Shown here: positions 34,144-42,517 of the stretch, in pieces | How positions within the stretch are numbered: the first letter of the stretch is position 1 | Layout of the letters: every line of letters starts with the position of its first letter | Source of the DNA: Dehalococcoidia bacterium | GTDB lineage: Bacteria; Chloroflexota; Dehalococcoidia; UBA2979 | Assembly: GCA_028279505.1 (NCBI GenBank) | Contig: JANQNP010000066.1 | Coordinates: 1-53,942, forward strand | Length of the DNA stretch: 53,942 nucleotides | Direction: 5' to 3' | The notes under the pieces: model-generated | What the model was told of the DNA's origin: nothing | Seen by the model: the letters and a program-made list of their open reading frames with translations, nothing else | Database searches by the model: none | Program-made: the position numbers and the translations under genes

Positions 34144-34320
34144 CGATCCTCCTAGGTCTGCCTGGGCCCCGCCTTGGTCCCAAAATGCCCGTCCTGACGG
34201 GCTCAATTGAGGATCACCCTAGCGCGCGACTGACCGAATGTCGATGGGGATCAGGTAAAAAGCTGCGCGGGTGATCGCTTAGCGGGATCGGCGGATCCTC
34301 GGTGCTACACTTCGGGCACG

Positions 34321-35772
34321 ATGGCCGAAAACGCCCCGCCCCCATTGGTCCGCGACCTGCAGGAGGCGCTCGGAGCCGAGGCCGTCCTCTACGAACCCGA
34401 AGATCTGCTCCCGTACGAGTACGACGCGTCGATCGATCGCCACACCCCGGACGCGGTCGTGCTGCCGCGGACGACCGCGGAGGTCGCCGCGGCCTCGCGG
34501 ATCGCCGAGGAGCACGGCGTGCCGGTGGTTCCGCGCGGATCAGGCACCGGCTTCGCCGGTGGGGCGATCTCCGTCCTCGGGGGCGTGTTGATCGTGCTCA
34601 CGAGGATGAACGCGATCCGCGAGATCGACCCGGCGAATCGCATCGCGGTCGTGGAGCCGGGGGTGATCAACCTCGATCTGCAGGCGCAGCTGGCGCCGCA
34701 CGGGCTGCTGTACGCGCCCGATCCCTCGTCGCAGCGCATCTGCACGATCGGCGGCAACGTCGGGACCAACTCCGGCGGTCCGCACACGCTGGCGCACGGC
34801 TCGACGGTGAACCACATCCTTGAGCTTGAGGTGGTGCTGCCGGGTGGTCGTGTGACGCAGCTTGGCTCGCGCCAGCTCGACGCGCCGGGGATCGACCTCC
34901 GCGGGCTGTTCGTTGGCTCCGAGGGGACGCTGGGCATCGTGACGGCGGTGACGGTCCGCCTCGTGCGGACCAACGAGGCGATCCGGACGATGCTCGCGAT
35001 CTTCGACACCGTCGACGATGCCTCGAATGCGGTCTCCGAGGTGATCCGTCGGCGCGTGGTGCCGATGGCGATGGAGATGCTCGACCAGGAGACGATCAAG
35101 GTCGTGGAGCCGCGCGTGAACGCGGGCTATCCGCTGGACGCGGGAGCCGTGCTCCTGATCGAGGTCGAAGGGCTCGCCGAGGCAGTGGCGCACGACGCCG
35201 AGATCGTGATTGACGCCTGCCGCAGCCAGGGCGCGCGTGAGGTGCGCACCGCCGAGGAAGAGGCCGAGCGCGAGGCGCTATGGGAAGGGCGCAAGTCGGC
35301 GATCGGGGCGCTCGGGATCTCCGCGCCGGCGTTGTATCTCCTCGATGGGGTGGTGCCCCGCACGCGGTTGCCGGAGGTGCTGGGCCAGGTGCTGGCGCTG
35401 AGCGACGAGTACGGCTTCAAGTGCGCGAACATGTTTCACGCGGGGGACGGCAACCTGCACCCGACGGTGCTCTTCGACCCTCAGGAGGAGGGCGCGACCG
35501 ACCGGGTGCTGGATCTCGGCGGGAAGATCATGCGCCTGTGTGTGGACGCCGGCGGCTCGATCACCGGTGAGCACGGGATCGGGACCGAGAAGCGCGAGTA
35601 CATGAGCTGGGTGTTCAGCGAGGAGGACCTGGAGGCGATGGGGCGCGTTCGGCTCGCGTTCGATCCGGACGGGCGCTTCAACCCGTGCAAGATCCTGCCG
35701 ATGGGGCACGGCTGCGCGCAGGGTCACTTCGCCCCGATCAAGCAGCACCTGGGGGCCGGCAGCTATGTCTGA
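34321..35772 (+). CDS. glcD: Glycolate oxidase subunit GlcD (FAD-linked)
   Basis: A 483-residue FAD enzyme of the VAO/PCMH family. The FAD-binding stretch VVPRGSGTGFAGGAI (about 70-85) and IGGNVGTNSGGPHTLAHGSTVNHI (about 140-163) are followed by LFVGSEGTLGIVTAV. The C-terminal domain has FKCANMFHAGDGNLHPTVLF and GGSITGEHGIGTEKREYM, with the His residues of the active site. It is the first gene of glcDEF, which oxidises glycolate or D-lactate-like 2-hydroxy acids to 2-oxo acids and passes electrons to the membrane. Confidence 0.95.
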   Translation: MAENAPPPLVRDLQEALGAEAVLYEPEDLLPYEYDASIDRHTPDAVVLPRTTAEVAAASRIAEEHGVPVVPRGSGTGFAGGAISVLGGVLIVLTRMNAIREIDPANRIAVVEPGVINLDLQAQLAPHGLLYAPDPSSQRICTIGGNVGTNSGGPHTLAHGSTVNHILELEVVLPGGRVTQLGSRQLDAPGIDLRGLFVGSEGTLGIVTAVTVRLVRTNEAIRTMLAIFDTVDDASNAVSEVIRRRVVPMAMEMLDQETIKVVEPRVNAGYPLDAGAVLLIEVEGLAEAVAHDAEIVIDACRSQGAREVRTAEEEAEREALWEGRKSAIGALGISAPALYLLDGVVPRTRLPEVLGQVLALSDEYGFKCANMFHAGDGNLHPTVLFDPQEEGATDRVLDLGGKIMRLCVDAGGSITGEHGIGTEKREYMSWVFSEEDLEAMGRVRLAFDPDGRFNPCKILPMGHGCAQGHFAPIKQHLGAGSYV

Positions 35773-35823
35773 CCGGCACCGAGCTGACAACGGATCCTCT
35801 CGACCAACGGAACCGACCTGCCG

Positions 35824-37092
35824 GTGACCAACGTCCCCACCGCACCCGGTGACCTGGATGGCCTGCGCGCCGCGCTGCCGTCCGACGTCCAGCGCGAGCC
35901 CGAGGGGTACGTGATCGATGGCGTGACGCCGGCGCTGGCGGTGCGGCCGCGCAGCGACTCCGAGCTCGCCGCGACGCTGCTGGCCGCCGATCAGGCGAAG
36001 CTGGCGGTGGCGCCGCAGGGCGGCCGCACGGCGATGACTCTGGGGCGCCCACTCGAGCGGTACGACGTCGCCCTCGATACGACCGCGCTCGACCAGGTGG
36101 TGGACTACGCACCGGAGGACCTGACGATCACGGTCGAGGCGGGGATGACCCTCGCGGCGTTGCAGGCGGCGCTGGCCTCGGAGGGGCAGTACCTGCCCGT
36201 GGATGCGCCGCCGAGCGACCAGATCACGATCGGCGGCCTGCTCGCGACGGCGCGGTCCGGTGCCTGGCGGGGGCACCTCCCGGCCGCGCGTGACCTCGTG
36301 CTCGGCGCGACCGTGGCGCTCTGCGACGGGTCGCTGACGAAGAGCGGCGGGCGTGTCGTGAAGAACGTCAGTGGCTACGACATGCACCGCATGCACACCG
36401 GGGCACTGGGCGCCCTGGGTGTGATCGTCGAGGCGTCGTTCAAGCTGTCGCCGATCCCGGGCCAGCAGGCGAGCTTCGCGATCGACTGCGGGTCGCTCGC
36501 GAACGCCGGTGTGGTGGCGCGCACGATCTGGGACCAGAACCTCGCGACGCGCGCGATCACGATCCTCGACCCGGAAGCGGCCGCTGCGGTCGGCCTCCGG
36601 CGGTCGCCCGCCGTCCTCGTGGAGTTCGCCGGGGGCGAGGCGGTGGTCGTGCGGTCGAGCCACGCCGCCTCGGAGGTGGCACGCGCCGAGGGCGCGCTAG
36701 CGGAGCAGGTCGACGACGACGCCTGGGCGCGGCTGCGCGCGCTCGCGTATAGCCAGGGCGACGGCGTCGTGATCCGCGCCGGGGTGCCGGCGACCGAGGT
36801 GGCGGCGCTGGTTGGGCAGGCCTCGGCGATGATGGGTCCGGCGTGGGGGCACCTGGCCGCCGGTGCAGTGTGGGCGCGCCCGGCCGCGGACGCGCGTTCG
36901 CTCGAGTCGCTGCGCTCGACCACCGAGGCGGCCGGCGGCTATCTGCAGCTCGAGTCCGCATCGCGCTCAATGCGCGAGTCGTTCGATCCGTTCGGTGGTG
37001 GCGACGCAACGCTGGTCAGCGCCCTCAAGGCCCAGTTCGATCCCAACGGCACGTTGAACCCCGGCCGGTGGGGTGCAGGGAACTCCTCGTGA
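35824..37092 (+). CDS. glcE: Glycolate oxidase subunit GlcE (FAD-binding)
   Basis: A 422-residue protein starting with GTG at 35824, 51 bp after glcD. The PCMH-type FAD domain includes VAPQGGRTAMTLGRP, APEDLTITVEAGMTLAALQAAL and LGATVALCDGSLTKSGGRVVKNVSGYDMHRM. The C-terminus ends AQFDPNGTLNPGRW, as usual for GlcE. It is shorter than GlcD in the C-terminal domain and lacks its catalytic His cluster. Its stop overlaps the GTG start of glcF (GTGA), which supports an operon. Confidence 0.95.
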   Translation: MTNVPTAPGDLDGLRAALPSDVQREPEGYVIDGVTPALAVRPRSDSELAATLLAADQAKLAVAPQGGRTAMTLGRPLERYDVALDTTALDQVVDYAPEDLTITVEAGMTLAALQAALASEGQYLPVDAPPSDQITIGGLLATARSGAWRGHLPAARDLVLGATVALCDGSLTKSGGRVVKNVSGYDMHRMHTGALGALGVIVEASFKLSPIPGQQASFAIDCGSLANAGVVARTIWDQNLATRAITILDPEAAAAVGLRRSPAVLVEFAGGEAVVVRSSHAASEVARAEGALAEQVDDDAWARLRALAYSQGDGVVIRAGVPATEVAALVGQASAMMGPAWGHLAAGAVWARPAADARSLESLRSTTEAAGGYLQLESASRSMRESFDPFGGGDATLVSALKAQFDPNGTLNPGRWGAGNSS

Positions 37093-38438
37093 CGAAACTG
37101 TCTTCCAGTGACTCCGCATCGCCGACGACGGTGCCGCTCACCTTCGTCGGCCCCGACATCCCGACCGAGGAGGATCTCCGGAACTGCATCCATTGCGGCT
37201 TCTGCCTGCCGACGTGTCCGACCTACGTCGCGACCGGCCACGAGCTGGAGTCGCCTCGAGGGCGACTGCACCTGATCGACGCGGTCCGCGATGGTCGCAT
37301 CGATGCGACCGATCGCGTGCTCGGCCACCTGGACCTCTGTTTGCAGTGCAGGGCGTGTGAGACCGCCTGTCCGTCGGCGGTGCCGTACGGACGGATCATG
37401 GAGGACGCGCGCGCTTCGATCATGGCGAACGCGCCGGAGCGGCAACCGCGCAGCTGGCGGCTCCGCTCGCTCGCGCTGCGGCACGTCGTCGCGAACCCGG
37501 CCGTGCTTCAGCTCGCGCTGATCCCGGCGCGCATCTACTCACGATCCGGGCTGCAGCGGCTCGTCCGTCGCCGCCTCGCCTCGAAACTGCCGGACGCCCT
37601 CGCGCGGCTTGAGTCGCTGGCGCCGGAGCTCAATCGCGCGCCGTTCCGCCGCCGTGGCAACATCGCCCGGCCGCGCGGGGCGACCGCGCGGGTCGCGCTC
37701 CTCGGAGGCTGTGTCCACGGCGAGTTCTACCCGCAGACCCATGTCGCGACGATCCGCTCGCTGGCGGCAGTGGGCGCGGAGGTGGTGGCGCCGCCGGAGC
37801 AGGGCTGCTGTGGCGCGCTGCACTCGCACGCCGGTGATGTCGAGGCGGCGCGCGAGCTCGCTCGCACCAACATCGCCGCGTTCGAGGCGGCCGAGGTCGA
37901 CGCCATCATCGTCAACGCCGCCGGCTGTGGCGCGGCGATGAAGGAGTACGACCACCTGCTCCGCGACGACCCGCTCTGGGCGGAGCGAGCGGCGCAGTTT
38001 GCCGGCAAGGTCCGCGACGTGACCGAGTTCGTTGCGGACCGCCTCGAGACGTCCGATCTCGCCTCGAAGCTCGGGGCGCTGGACGTGGACGTGACGTTGC
38101 AGGACTCGTGCCACCTCGCGCACGCGCAGGGCGTACGCGATGCGCCGCGCGCGATCCTCGAGGCGATCCCCGGCCTGCGGCTGCAGGAGATGCAGACGCC
38201 GGATCGCTGCTGCGGTTCGGCCGGCATCTACTCCGCCGTGCAGTCGGAGATGGCGGCGACGGTCCTCGAGGCGAAGATGGCCGACATCGAGGGCACGGGG
38301 GCGAACATCATTTGCACCGCCAACCCGGGCTGCACGATGCAGATCCAGGCCGGGGTGCGCCGCACCGACCTGGACGCCGAGGTGCAGCACGTGATCGAAC
38401 TCCTCGACGAGTCGCTCCAGCGCGGGGCGCGCGTCTAG
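37089..38438 (+). CDS. glcF: Glycolate oxidase iron-sulfur subunit GlcF
   Basis: A 449-residue electron-transfer subunit. GTG at 37089 overlaps the glcE stop by 4 bp; the long open frame upstream lies inside glcE and is not coding. Two 4Fe-4S motifs are present: CIHCGFCLPTCPT and CLQCRACETACPS within the first 110 residues. Two CCG domains follow (LLGGCVHGEFYPQTH with GCCGALHSHAG; DSCHLAHAQ with DRCCGSAGIYS), which bind a further cluster or quinone-linked site. It completes a glcDEF operon, which channels electrons from glycolate to the quinone pool. Confidence 0.95.
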   Translation: MTKLSSSDSASPTTVPLTFVGPDIPTEEDLRNCIHCGFCLPTCPTYVATGHELESPRGRLHLIDAVRDGRIDATDRVLGHLDLCLQCRACETACPSAVPYGRIMEDARASIMANAPERQPRSWRLRSLALRHVVANPAVLQLALIPARIYSRSGLQRLVRRRLASKLPDALARLESLAPELNRAPFRRRGNIARPRGATARVALLGGCVHGEFYPQTHVATIRSLAAVGAEVVAPPEQGCCGALHSHAGDVEAARELARTNIAAFEAAEVDAIIVNAAGCGAAMKEYDHLLRDDPLWAERAAQFAGKVRDVTEFVADRLETSDLASKLGALDVDVTLQDSCHLAHAQGVRDAPRAILEAIPGLRLQEMQTPDRCCGSAGIYSAVQSEMAATVLEAKMADIEGTGANIICTANPGCTMQIQAGVRRTDLDAEVQHVIELLDESLQRGARV

Positions 38439-38583
38439 CCCGGCGCTCTTTCACCCCACGCGGCCCGTTCCCTCGGGCTCGAAGACGAGCCACGCCAGCC
38501 CTCGGTTGCCAGCCCCTCGATTGGTGTGACCGCAGCTCCGTGCGATGTCGTTGCGGCGTTGGAGAGCTACGTGTTAGATCTGT

Positions 38584-38605
38584 CGCTATTCTGCATGTAA
38601 TAGCG
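38584..38605. promoter_or_regulatory. Inverted repeat upstream of the first peptide ABC operon
   Basis: CGCTATT-N8-AATAGCG is a perfect inverted repeat with 7-bp arms in an AT-rich pocket, ending 34 bp before the GTG of the permease gene. The placement suits an operator. Candidate core promoter elements nearby are weak, so I do not assign -35/-10 boxes. Confidence 0.5.
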
Positions 38606-38639
38606 AATCACTTCGCTGGCGCCGAGGCTGGAGGCGCTC

Positions 38640-39587
38640 GTGGGTCGATATCTGCTGCGGCGCGTCGCGATGGCGGCGCTGATTCTCTGGTTCATCTCCA
38701 TCACGGTGTTCACGTTGATGCGGTTGATGCCCGGCGATCCCGCGTTGCTGCAGCAGGGCCTCAACGCCACCCCGGAGCGCGTCGCCGCCGTCCGCGATCA
38801 GCTCGGTCTCAACGACCCGATCATCGTGCAGTACGGCAACTGGCTGATCGATTTCCTCACGCTCGACCTCGGCGAGTCGGTGCTGAACCAGGTGAGCGTC
38901 ACCGAGGAGTTCAAGACCCGCTTCCCGGCCAGCCTCGAGCTGATGTTTCTCACGCTGGTGTGGACGGTCGTGCTCGGCATCCCGTTCGGCGTGATCTCCG
39001 CGATCCGTCGCAACCGAGGCGCGGACTACGTGGTCCGGTTGTTCGCGATCATCGGCCTGGCGATCCCGTCGTTCTGGATCGCGACGCTGGTGCTGATGAT
39101 CCCCGCGCAGCGGTGGGGCTACGCGCCGCCGCTCGACGGGACGGTCGGGTTCTTCGAGCACCCCTGGGACAACATCCGGCAGTTCGGTCCGCCCTCGCTG
39201 GTGCTCGCGTTCGCACCGATGGCCAGCGTGATGCGGCTGACGCGCTCCTCGATGTTGGAGGTGCTGCGAGCGGACTACATCCGCTCGGCGCGCGCGAAGG
39301 GGCTCGATGAGCGTGCGGTGGTCGTCCGCCACGCGCTGAAGAACTCGGTCATCCCGGTGATCACCGTGATCGGCTTGCAGGCGGCGAACCTGCTGGGCGG
39401 CGCGGTGATCATCGAGCAGATCTTCAACATCAACGGCATTGGGCAGTACGTCTTCCAGTCGATCCTGCAGAAGGATTTCGCCGTCGCTCAGAGCCTCGTG
39501 ATGTACACGGCAGCGGCCGTCGTGTTCATGAACCTCGCCGTCGACGTCGTCTACGGCCTACTCGACCCGCGGATTCGCTACTCGTGA
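38640..39587 (+). CDS. Oligopeptide/dipeptide-type ABC transporter permease (DppB-like)
   Basis: A 315-residue inner membrane permease with six helices. It starts GTG at 38640: MGRYLLRRVAMAALILWFISITVFTLMRLMPGDPA is the DppB/OppB N-terminal block. The EAA loop that contacts the ATPase is SMLEVLRADYIRSARAKGL. The end AVDVVYGLLDPRIRY is family-typical. It pairs with the DppC-like gene 75 bp downstream and the binding-protein gene at 40725. No ATPase gene is present in the window, so the ATPases must be encoded elsewhere. Confidence 0.93.
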   Translation: MGRYLLRRVAMAALILWFISITVFTLMRLMPGDPALLQQGLNATPERVAAVRDQLGLNDPIIVQYGNWLIDFLTLDLGESVLNQVSVTEEFKTRFPASLELMFLTLVWTVVLGIPFGVISAIRRNRGADYVVRLFAIIGLAIPSFWIATLVLMIPAQRWGYAPPLDGTVGFFEHPWDNIRQFGPPSLVLAFAPMASVMRLTRSSMLEVLRADYIRSARAKGLDERAVVVRHALKNSVIPVITVIGLQAANLLGGAVIIEQIFNINGIGQYVFQSILQKDFAVAQSLVMYTAAAVVFMNLAVDVVYGLLDPRIRYS

Positions 39588-39662
39588 CCGCTCGCCGGGG
39601 GCCGCTGAGGTGGTTGCGCCCTCGATGGTGGCGAGCGACCGCCGGCCGGTGGGAGCAGGCTC

Positions 39663-40559
39663 GTGGCTGACGCCGCCTCGGTCGCCCCGACCGCGCTGCG
39701 GCGGGAGGCGTCCGGCCTGCGCCGCGGCGTGCGGAACAGCCGCACGCTGTTCCGCCGGTCGCCGCTGGGAGCGTTCGGGCTCCTGCTGATCGTGCTGCTC
39801 GTCGTCGCGGGGATCTTCGCACCGTGGATCGCGCGGTACGAGGTCAACGAGTTCGCCGGCCTCCCCTCGGAGAGCCCGAGCTCCGAGTTCTTCTTCGGCA
39901 CCGACAAGTTCGGGCAGGACATCTACTCGCGGGTGATCCACGGGGCGCGGATCTCGCTGCAGGTGTCGTTCCTGTCCGTCCTCGGAGGGACCGCAGCCGG
40001 GCTGGTGATCGGCGCGATCTCCGGGTACCGCGGGGGGCGGGTCGACACCGTGATCCAGCGGCTGGTCGACACGGCGATCGCGTTCCCGGCGCTAATCCTG
40101 CTGCTGATCATGGTGCGGCTGCTCGACCCGTCGCTGAACAACGTGATCCTGGTCATCGCGATCGTGATCATTCCGCCGAACGCGCGGGTGATCCGCAGCG
40201 CGGCGCTGGTGGAGCGCAACAACGACTACGTGATGGCGGCAAGGGCGCTGGGCGCGACCGACACGCGCATCCTGATCCGGCACATCATCCCGAACGTCTT
40301 CCCGCTGGCGATCGTGCTTGCGACGACGTTGCTGGGGACCGCGATCCTCGCGGAGGCGTCGCTCTCGTTCCTCGGGTTGGGGGTGCCGCCGCCGAACCCG
40401 TCTTGGGGCGCGGACATCAGCGCGTCGCGGACGGCGTTCCCGATCAACGTGCCCGCGGCGTTCTTCCCTGGTCTGGCGATCACGCTGACCGTGCTCGGAT
40501 TCAACCTGCTCGGCGACGGCTTGCGAGACATCCTCGACCCCCGGTTGCGCGGGTTGTGA
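39663..40559 (+). CDS. Oligopeptide/dipeptide-type ABC transporter permease (DppC-like)
   Basis: A 298-residue permease. The N-terminal arm leads to the first helix (GLLLIVLLVVAGIFAPWIA), followed by the FGTDKFGQDIYSRVIHGARISL block that marks DppC/OppC. The EAA loop is NNDYVMAARALGATDTRILIRHI, and it ends GDGLRDILDPRLRGL. It starts with GTG. Same orientation as the DppB-like gene and the downstream binding-protein gene. Confidence 0.93.
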   Translation: MADAASVAPTALRREASGLRRGVRNSRTLFRRSPLGAFGLLLIVLLVVAGIFAPWIARYEVNEFAGLPSESPSSEFFFGTDKFGQDIYSRVIHGARISLQVSFLSVLGGTAAGLVIGAISGYRGGRVDTVIQRLVDTAIAFPALILLLIMVRLLDPSLNNVILVIAIVIIPPNARVIRSAALVERNNDYVMAARALGATDTRILIRHIIPNVFPLAIVLATTLLGTAILAEASLSFLGLGVPPPNPSWGADISASRTAFPINVPAAFFPGLAITLTVLGFNLLGDGLRDILDPRLRGL

Positions 40560-40639
40560 TGCGGCTCGCCGGCGTTGAACGCCGCCGACGGTTGCCGTCC
40601 GAGGAGGTAGCTGGGCGGAGGCTTAGTCCTCACCAGAGA

Positions 40640-40696
40640 GTGATTTCGTTATCACATATGCTATCGACAAGCTGGCAGCTTCCTGTCAGAAACAGG
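40640..40696 (+). promoter_or_regulatory. Two inverted repeats in the leader of the first binding-protein gene
   Basis: GTGAT-TTCGTT-ATCAC (40640-40655) is a palindrome followed directly by a possible -10 TATGCT (40657-40662). CCTGT-CAGAA-ACAGG (40682-40696) is a small hairpin 28 bp before the start codon. A related CTGT(T)CAGAAAC segment recurs before the second binding-protein gene (45093-45105). I take the first as a regulator site and the second as a leader hairpin; both are inference. Confidence 0.4.
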
Positions 40697-40724
40697 CGCA
40701 GCCAGGAGCTCTAGGAGGGAACAG

Positions 40725-42428
40725 GTGAGCGAACACGGGTACTGGAGCCGCGGAGCGCGGCAACGGATCTCGCGGCGGCGCGCGCTGCGCGGCGCGGGAT
40801 TGGGGATCACGGGTCTGGCGGGTGCCGTCCTCGTGGGGTGCGGGGGTGACGACGACCCGACGGCGACCGCGACGCCGGCGGACGACAACGGCGGCAGCTC
40901 GTCGCCGACGGCGGCGCCGACCGAGGCACCGGGGACGCCGGTGCGGGGTGGCGTGTACCGCGGTGGGTTCACGGGGCCGTTCGCGGGCGTCGATCCGCAC
41001 AACTCGGTCTACGGTGGCTCAGGGATCGTGCCGCAGGTCTACAACTATCTGTTGCGAAACGAGAGCGTGCTGCGTCCGGATATCGGCATCGTCTACGACC
41101 TGGCGACGAGCCATGAGCTGTCGCCGGACAACGTGACCTGGACGTTCACGCTGCGCGATGACGCGATGATCGCGCCGAACAGCCAGGGGGTGCCGGAGCG
41201 CCCGCTCGACGCTGAGGACGTGGTCAAGTCGTTCGACCGGATCGGGTCGCCCGACGCCGGCGCGAACGGATTCGGGTTCTTCAACCGCTGGGTCGAGAGT
41301 TATTCGGCGCCGGATGCGACCACCGTGCAGCTGGTGACGCGGGCGCCCTACGCCTGGGTGCTGGACGAGCTGGGCGACGCGCTGAAGGGGGTGATCGTTC
41401 CTCGGGAGTGGCTCGCGAGCGAGGACCTGAAGGGCACGGCCGTCGGTGCCGGGCCGTTCATCCTCGAGGAGCTAACCGAGGGCGAGCGGGCGGTGATGGT
41501 GCCCAACCCGAACTTCTACAACTCGGAGCTGCCGTACCTCGACGAGTACCGCATCCTCACGTTCAGCGACCTGGCGACGCAGCGGACCGCGTTCACGACG
41601 CGTCAGCTCGACACGTTCTCGTCGCAGGACATCACCGAGGCCGATGAGCTGGTACGGACGATCGACGACGTCGTGCTCGAGACGACGGCCGGCACCGGCT
41701 TCAAGTCGTTCTGGATGCGGACGGACGCGCCGCCGTGGGATGACGAGCGGATCCGCCGCGGTATGAGCCGAGCGATGAACCGCCAGCAGTACATTGACAT
41801 CATCGGCAAGGGGCAGGGCGAGATCATCGGCATCATGAGCTACGCGCTCGCGCCGTACGCGCTCGACGCGGACGAGGTGAATGAGCTCCAGCCGTTCGAC
41901 GCCGCCGAGGCGAAGAAGCTGTTCGACGCGGCCGGGGTGAGTGAGATCTCGTTCACCTACCCGACGAGCAGCAACACCAGCGACTTCGTGAACATCCTGG
42001 TGCAGCAGATGGAGCAGATCGACATCACGGTCAGTCCAGATCCGCAGGACGCGGGGACCTGGGTGGCCGGTTACTTCACGAGCGCGCTGGAGGCGAGCCT
42101 GTCGCTGAACCAGTCGTACAAGACCCCGGACTTCATGCTGCAGTTCTATCGAAGCGGCGGGATCACGGGGAACAACAACTACGACACGAAGTACTACAGC
42201 GACGCGACCGACGCGGCGGTGGACGATGCCGCGGGCGAGCTGGACGAGCCGGCGCGGATCGAGAAGTACCGGCAGGCGCAGCGCGACATCATCGCGACCG
42301 ACCCGGCGATCTTCCACTTCTACGGTCAGCTGGAGAACACGCTGTACTACAACGACATTCGGAACCTGAGCCCCGGACCAGGCGTGATGGAGAACGCGCT
42401 GACGCGGACCTACTGGGTGGACGCTTAG
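40725..42428 (+). CDS. ABC transporter substrate-binding lipoprotein, peptide/opine family 5, Tat signal
   Basis: A 567-residue extracytoplasmic binding protein. GTG at 40725 follows AGGAGG at 40713-40718. The N-terminus has a twin-arginine signal (RISRRRALRGAGLGITGLAG) ending in a lipobox at VGCGG, so it is a Tat-exported lipoprotein. A low-complexity Thr/Ala/Pro/Asp linker to about residue 75 precedes the SBP_bac_5 domain (RNESVLRPDIGIVYDLATSHEL, VTWTFTLRDDAMIAP, AEDVVKSFDRIGSP, GAGPFILEELTEGERAVMVPNPNFY). It binds the peptide or other ligand for the DppBC-like permeases just upstream. A terminator follows at 42456. Confidence 0.94.
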   Translation: MSEHGYWSRGARQRISRRRALRGAGLGITGLAGAVLVGCGGDDDPTATATPADDNGGSSSPTAAPTEAPGTPVRGGVYRGGFTGPFAGVDPHNSVYGGSGIVPQVYNYLLRNESVLRPDIGIVYDLATSHELSPDNVTWTFTLRDDAMIAPNSQGVPERPLDAEDVVKSFDRIGSPDAGANGFGFFNRWVESYSAPDATTVQLVTRAPYAWVLDELGDALKGVIVPREWLASEDLKGTAVGAGPFILEELTEGERAVMVPNPNFYNSELPYLDEYRILTFSDLATQRTAFTTRQLDTFSSQDITEADELVRTIDDVVLETTAGTGFKSFWMRTDAPPWDDERIRRGMSRAMNRQQYIDIIGKGQGEIIGIMSYALAPYALDADEVNELQPFDAAEAKKLFDAAGVSEISFTYPTSSNTSDFVNILVQQMEQIDITVSPDPQDAGTWVAGYFTSALEASLSLNQSYKTPDFMLQFYRSGGITGNNNYDTKYYSDATDAAVDDAAGELDEPARIEKYRQAQRDIIATDPAIFHFYGQLENTLYYNDIRNLSPGPGVMENALTRTYWVDA

Positions 42429-42455
42429 TCGATCGGATCGGCAGCGGACGGACCG

Positions 42456-42482
42456 AGCGGGGGCGCCACTAGCGCCCCCGCT
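42456..42482. terminator. Bidirectional intrinsic terminator
   Basis: An 11-bp stem (42456-42466 with 42472-42482) with loop CACTA, 28 bp after the binding-protein stop and 36 bp from the stop of the convergent DUF3179 gene. No long T-run on either side, as in other terminators of GC-rich genomes. Confidence 0.75.
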
Positions 42483-42517
42483 GCACGTCGCGAGCTACCT
42501 CGAACGGCGTCTCCGGC

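Noticed and set aside
34187..34202. GCCCGT/ACGGGC hairpin before the HU gene as a terminator
   Set aside because: It lies upstream of the HU start with no gene ending nearby; it could be a leader hairpin, but it is short and I see no partner structure.
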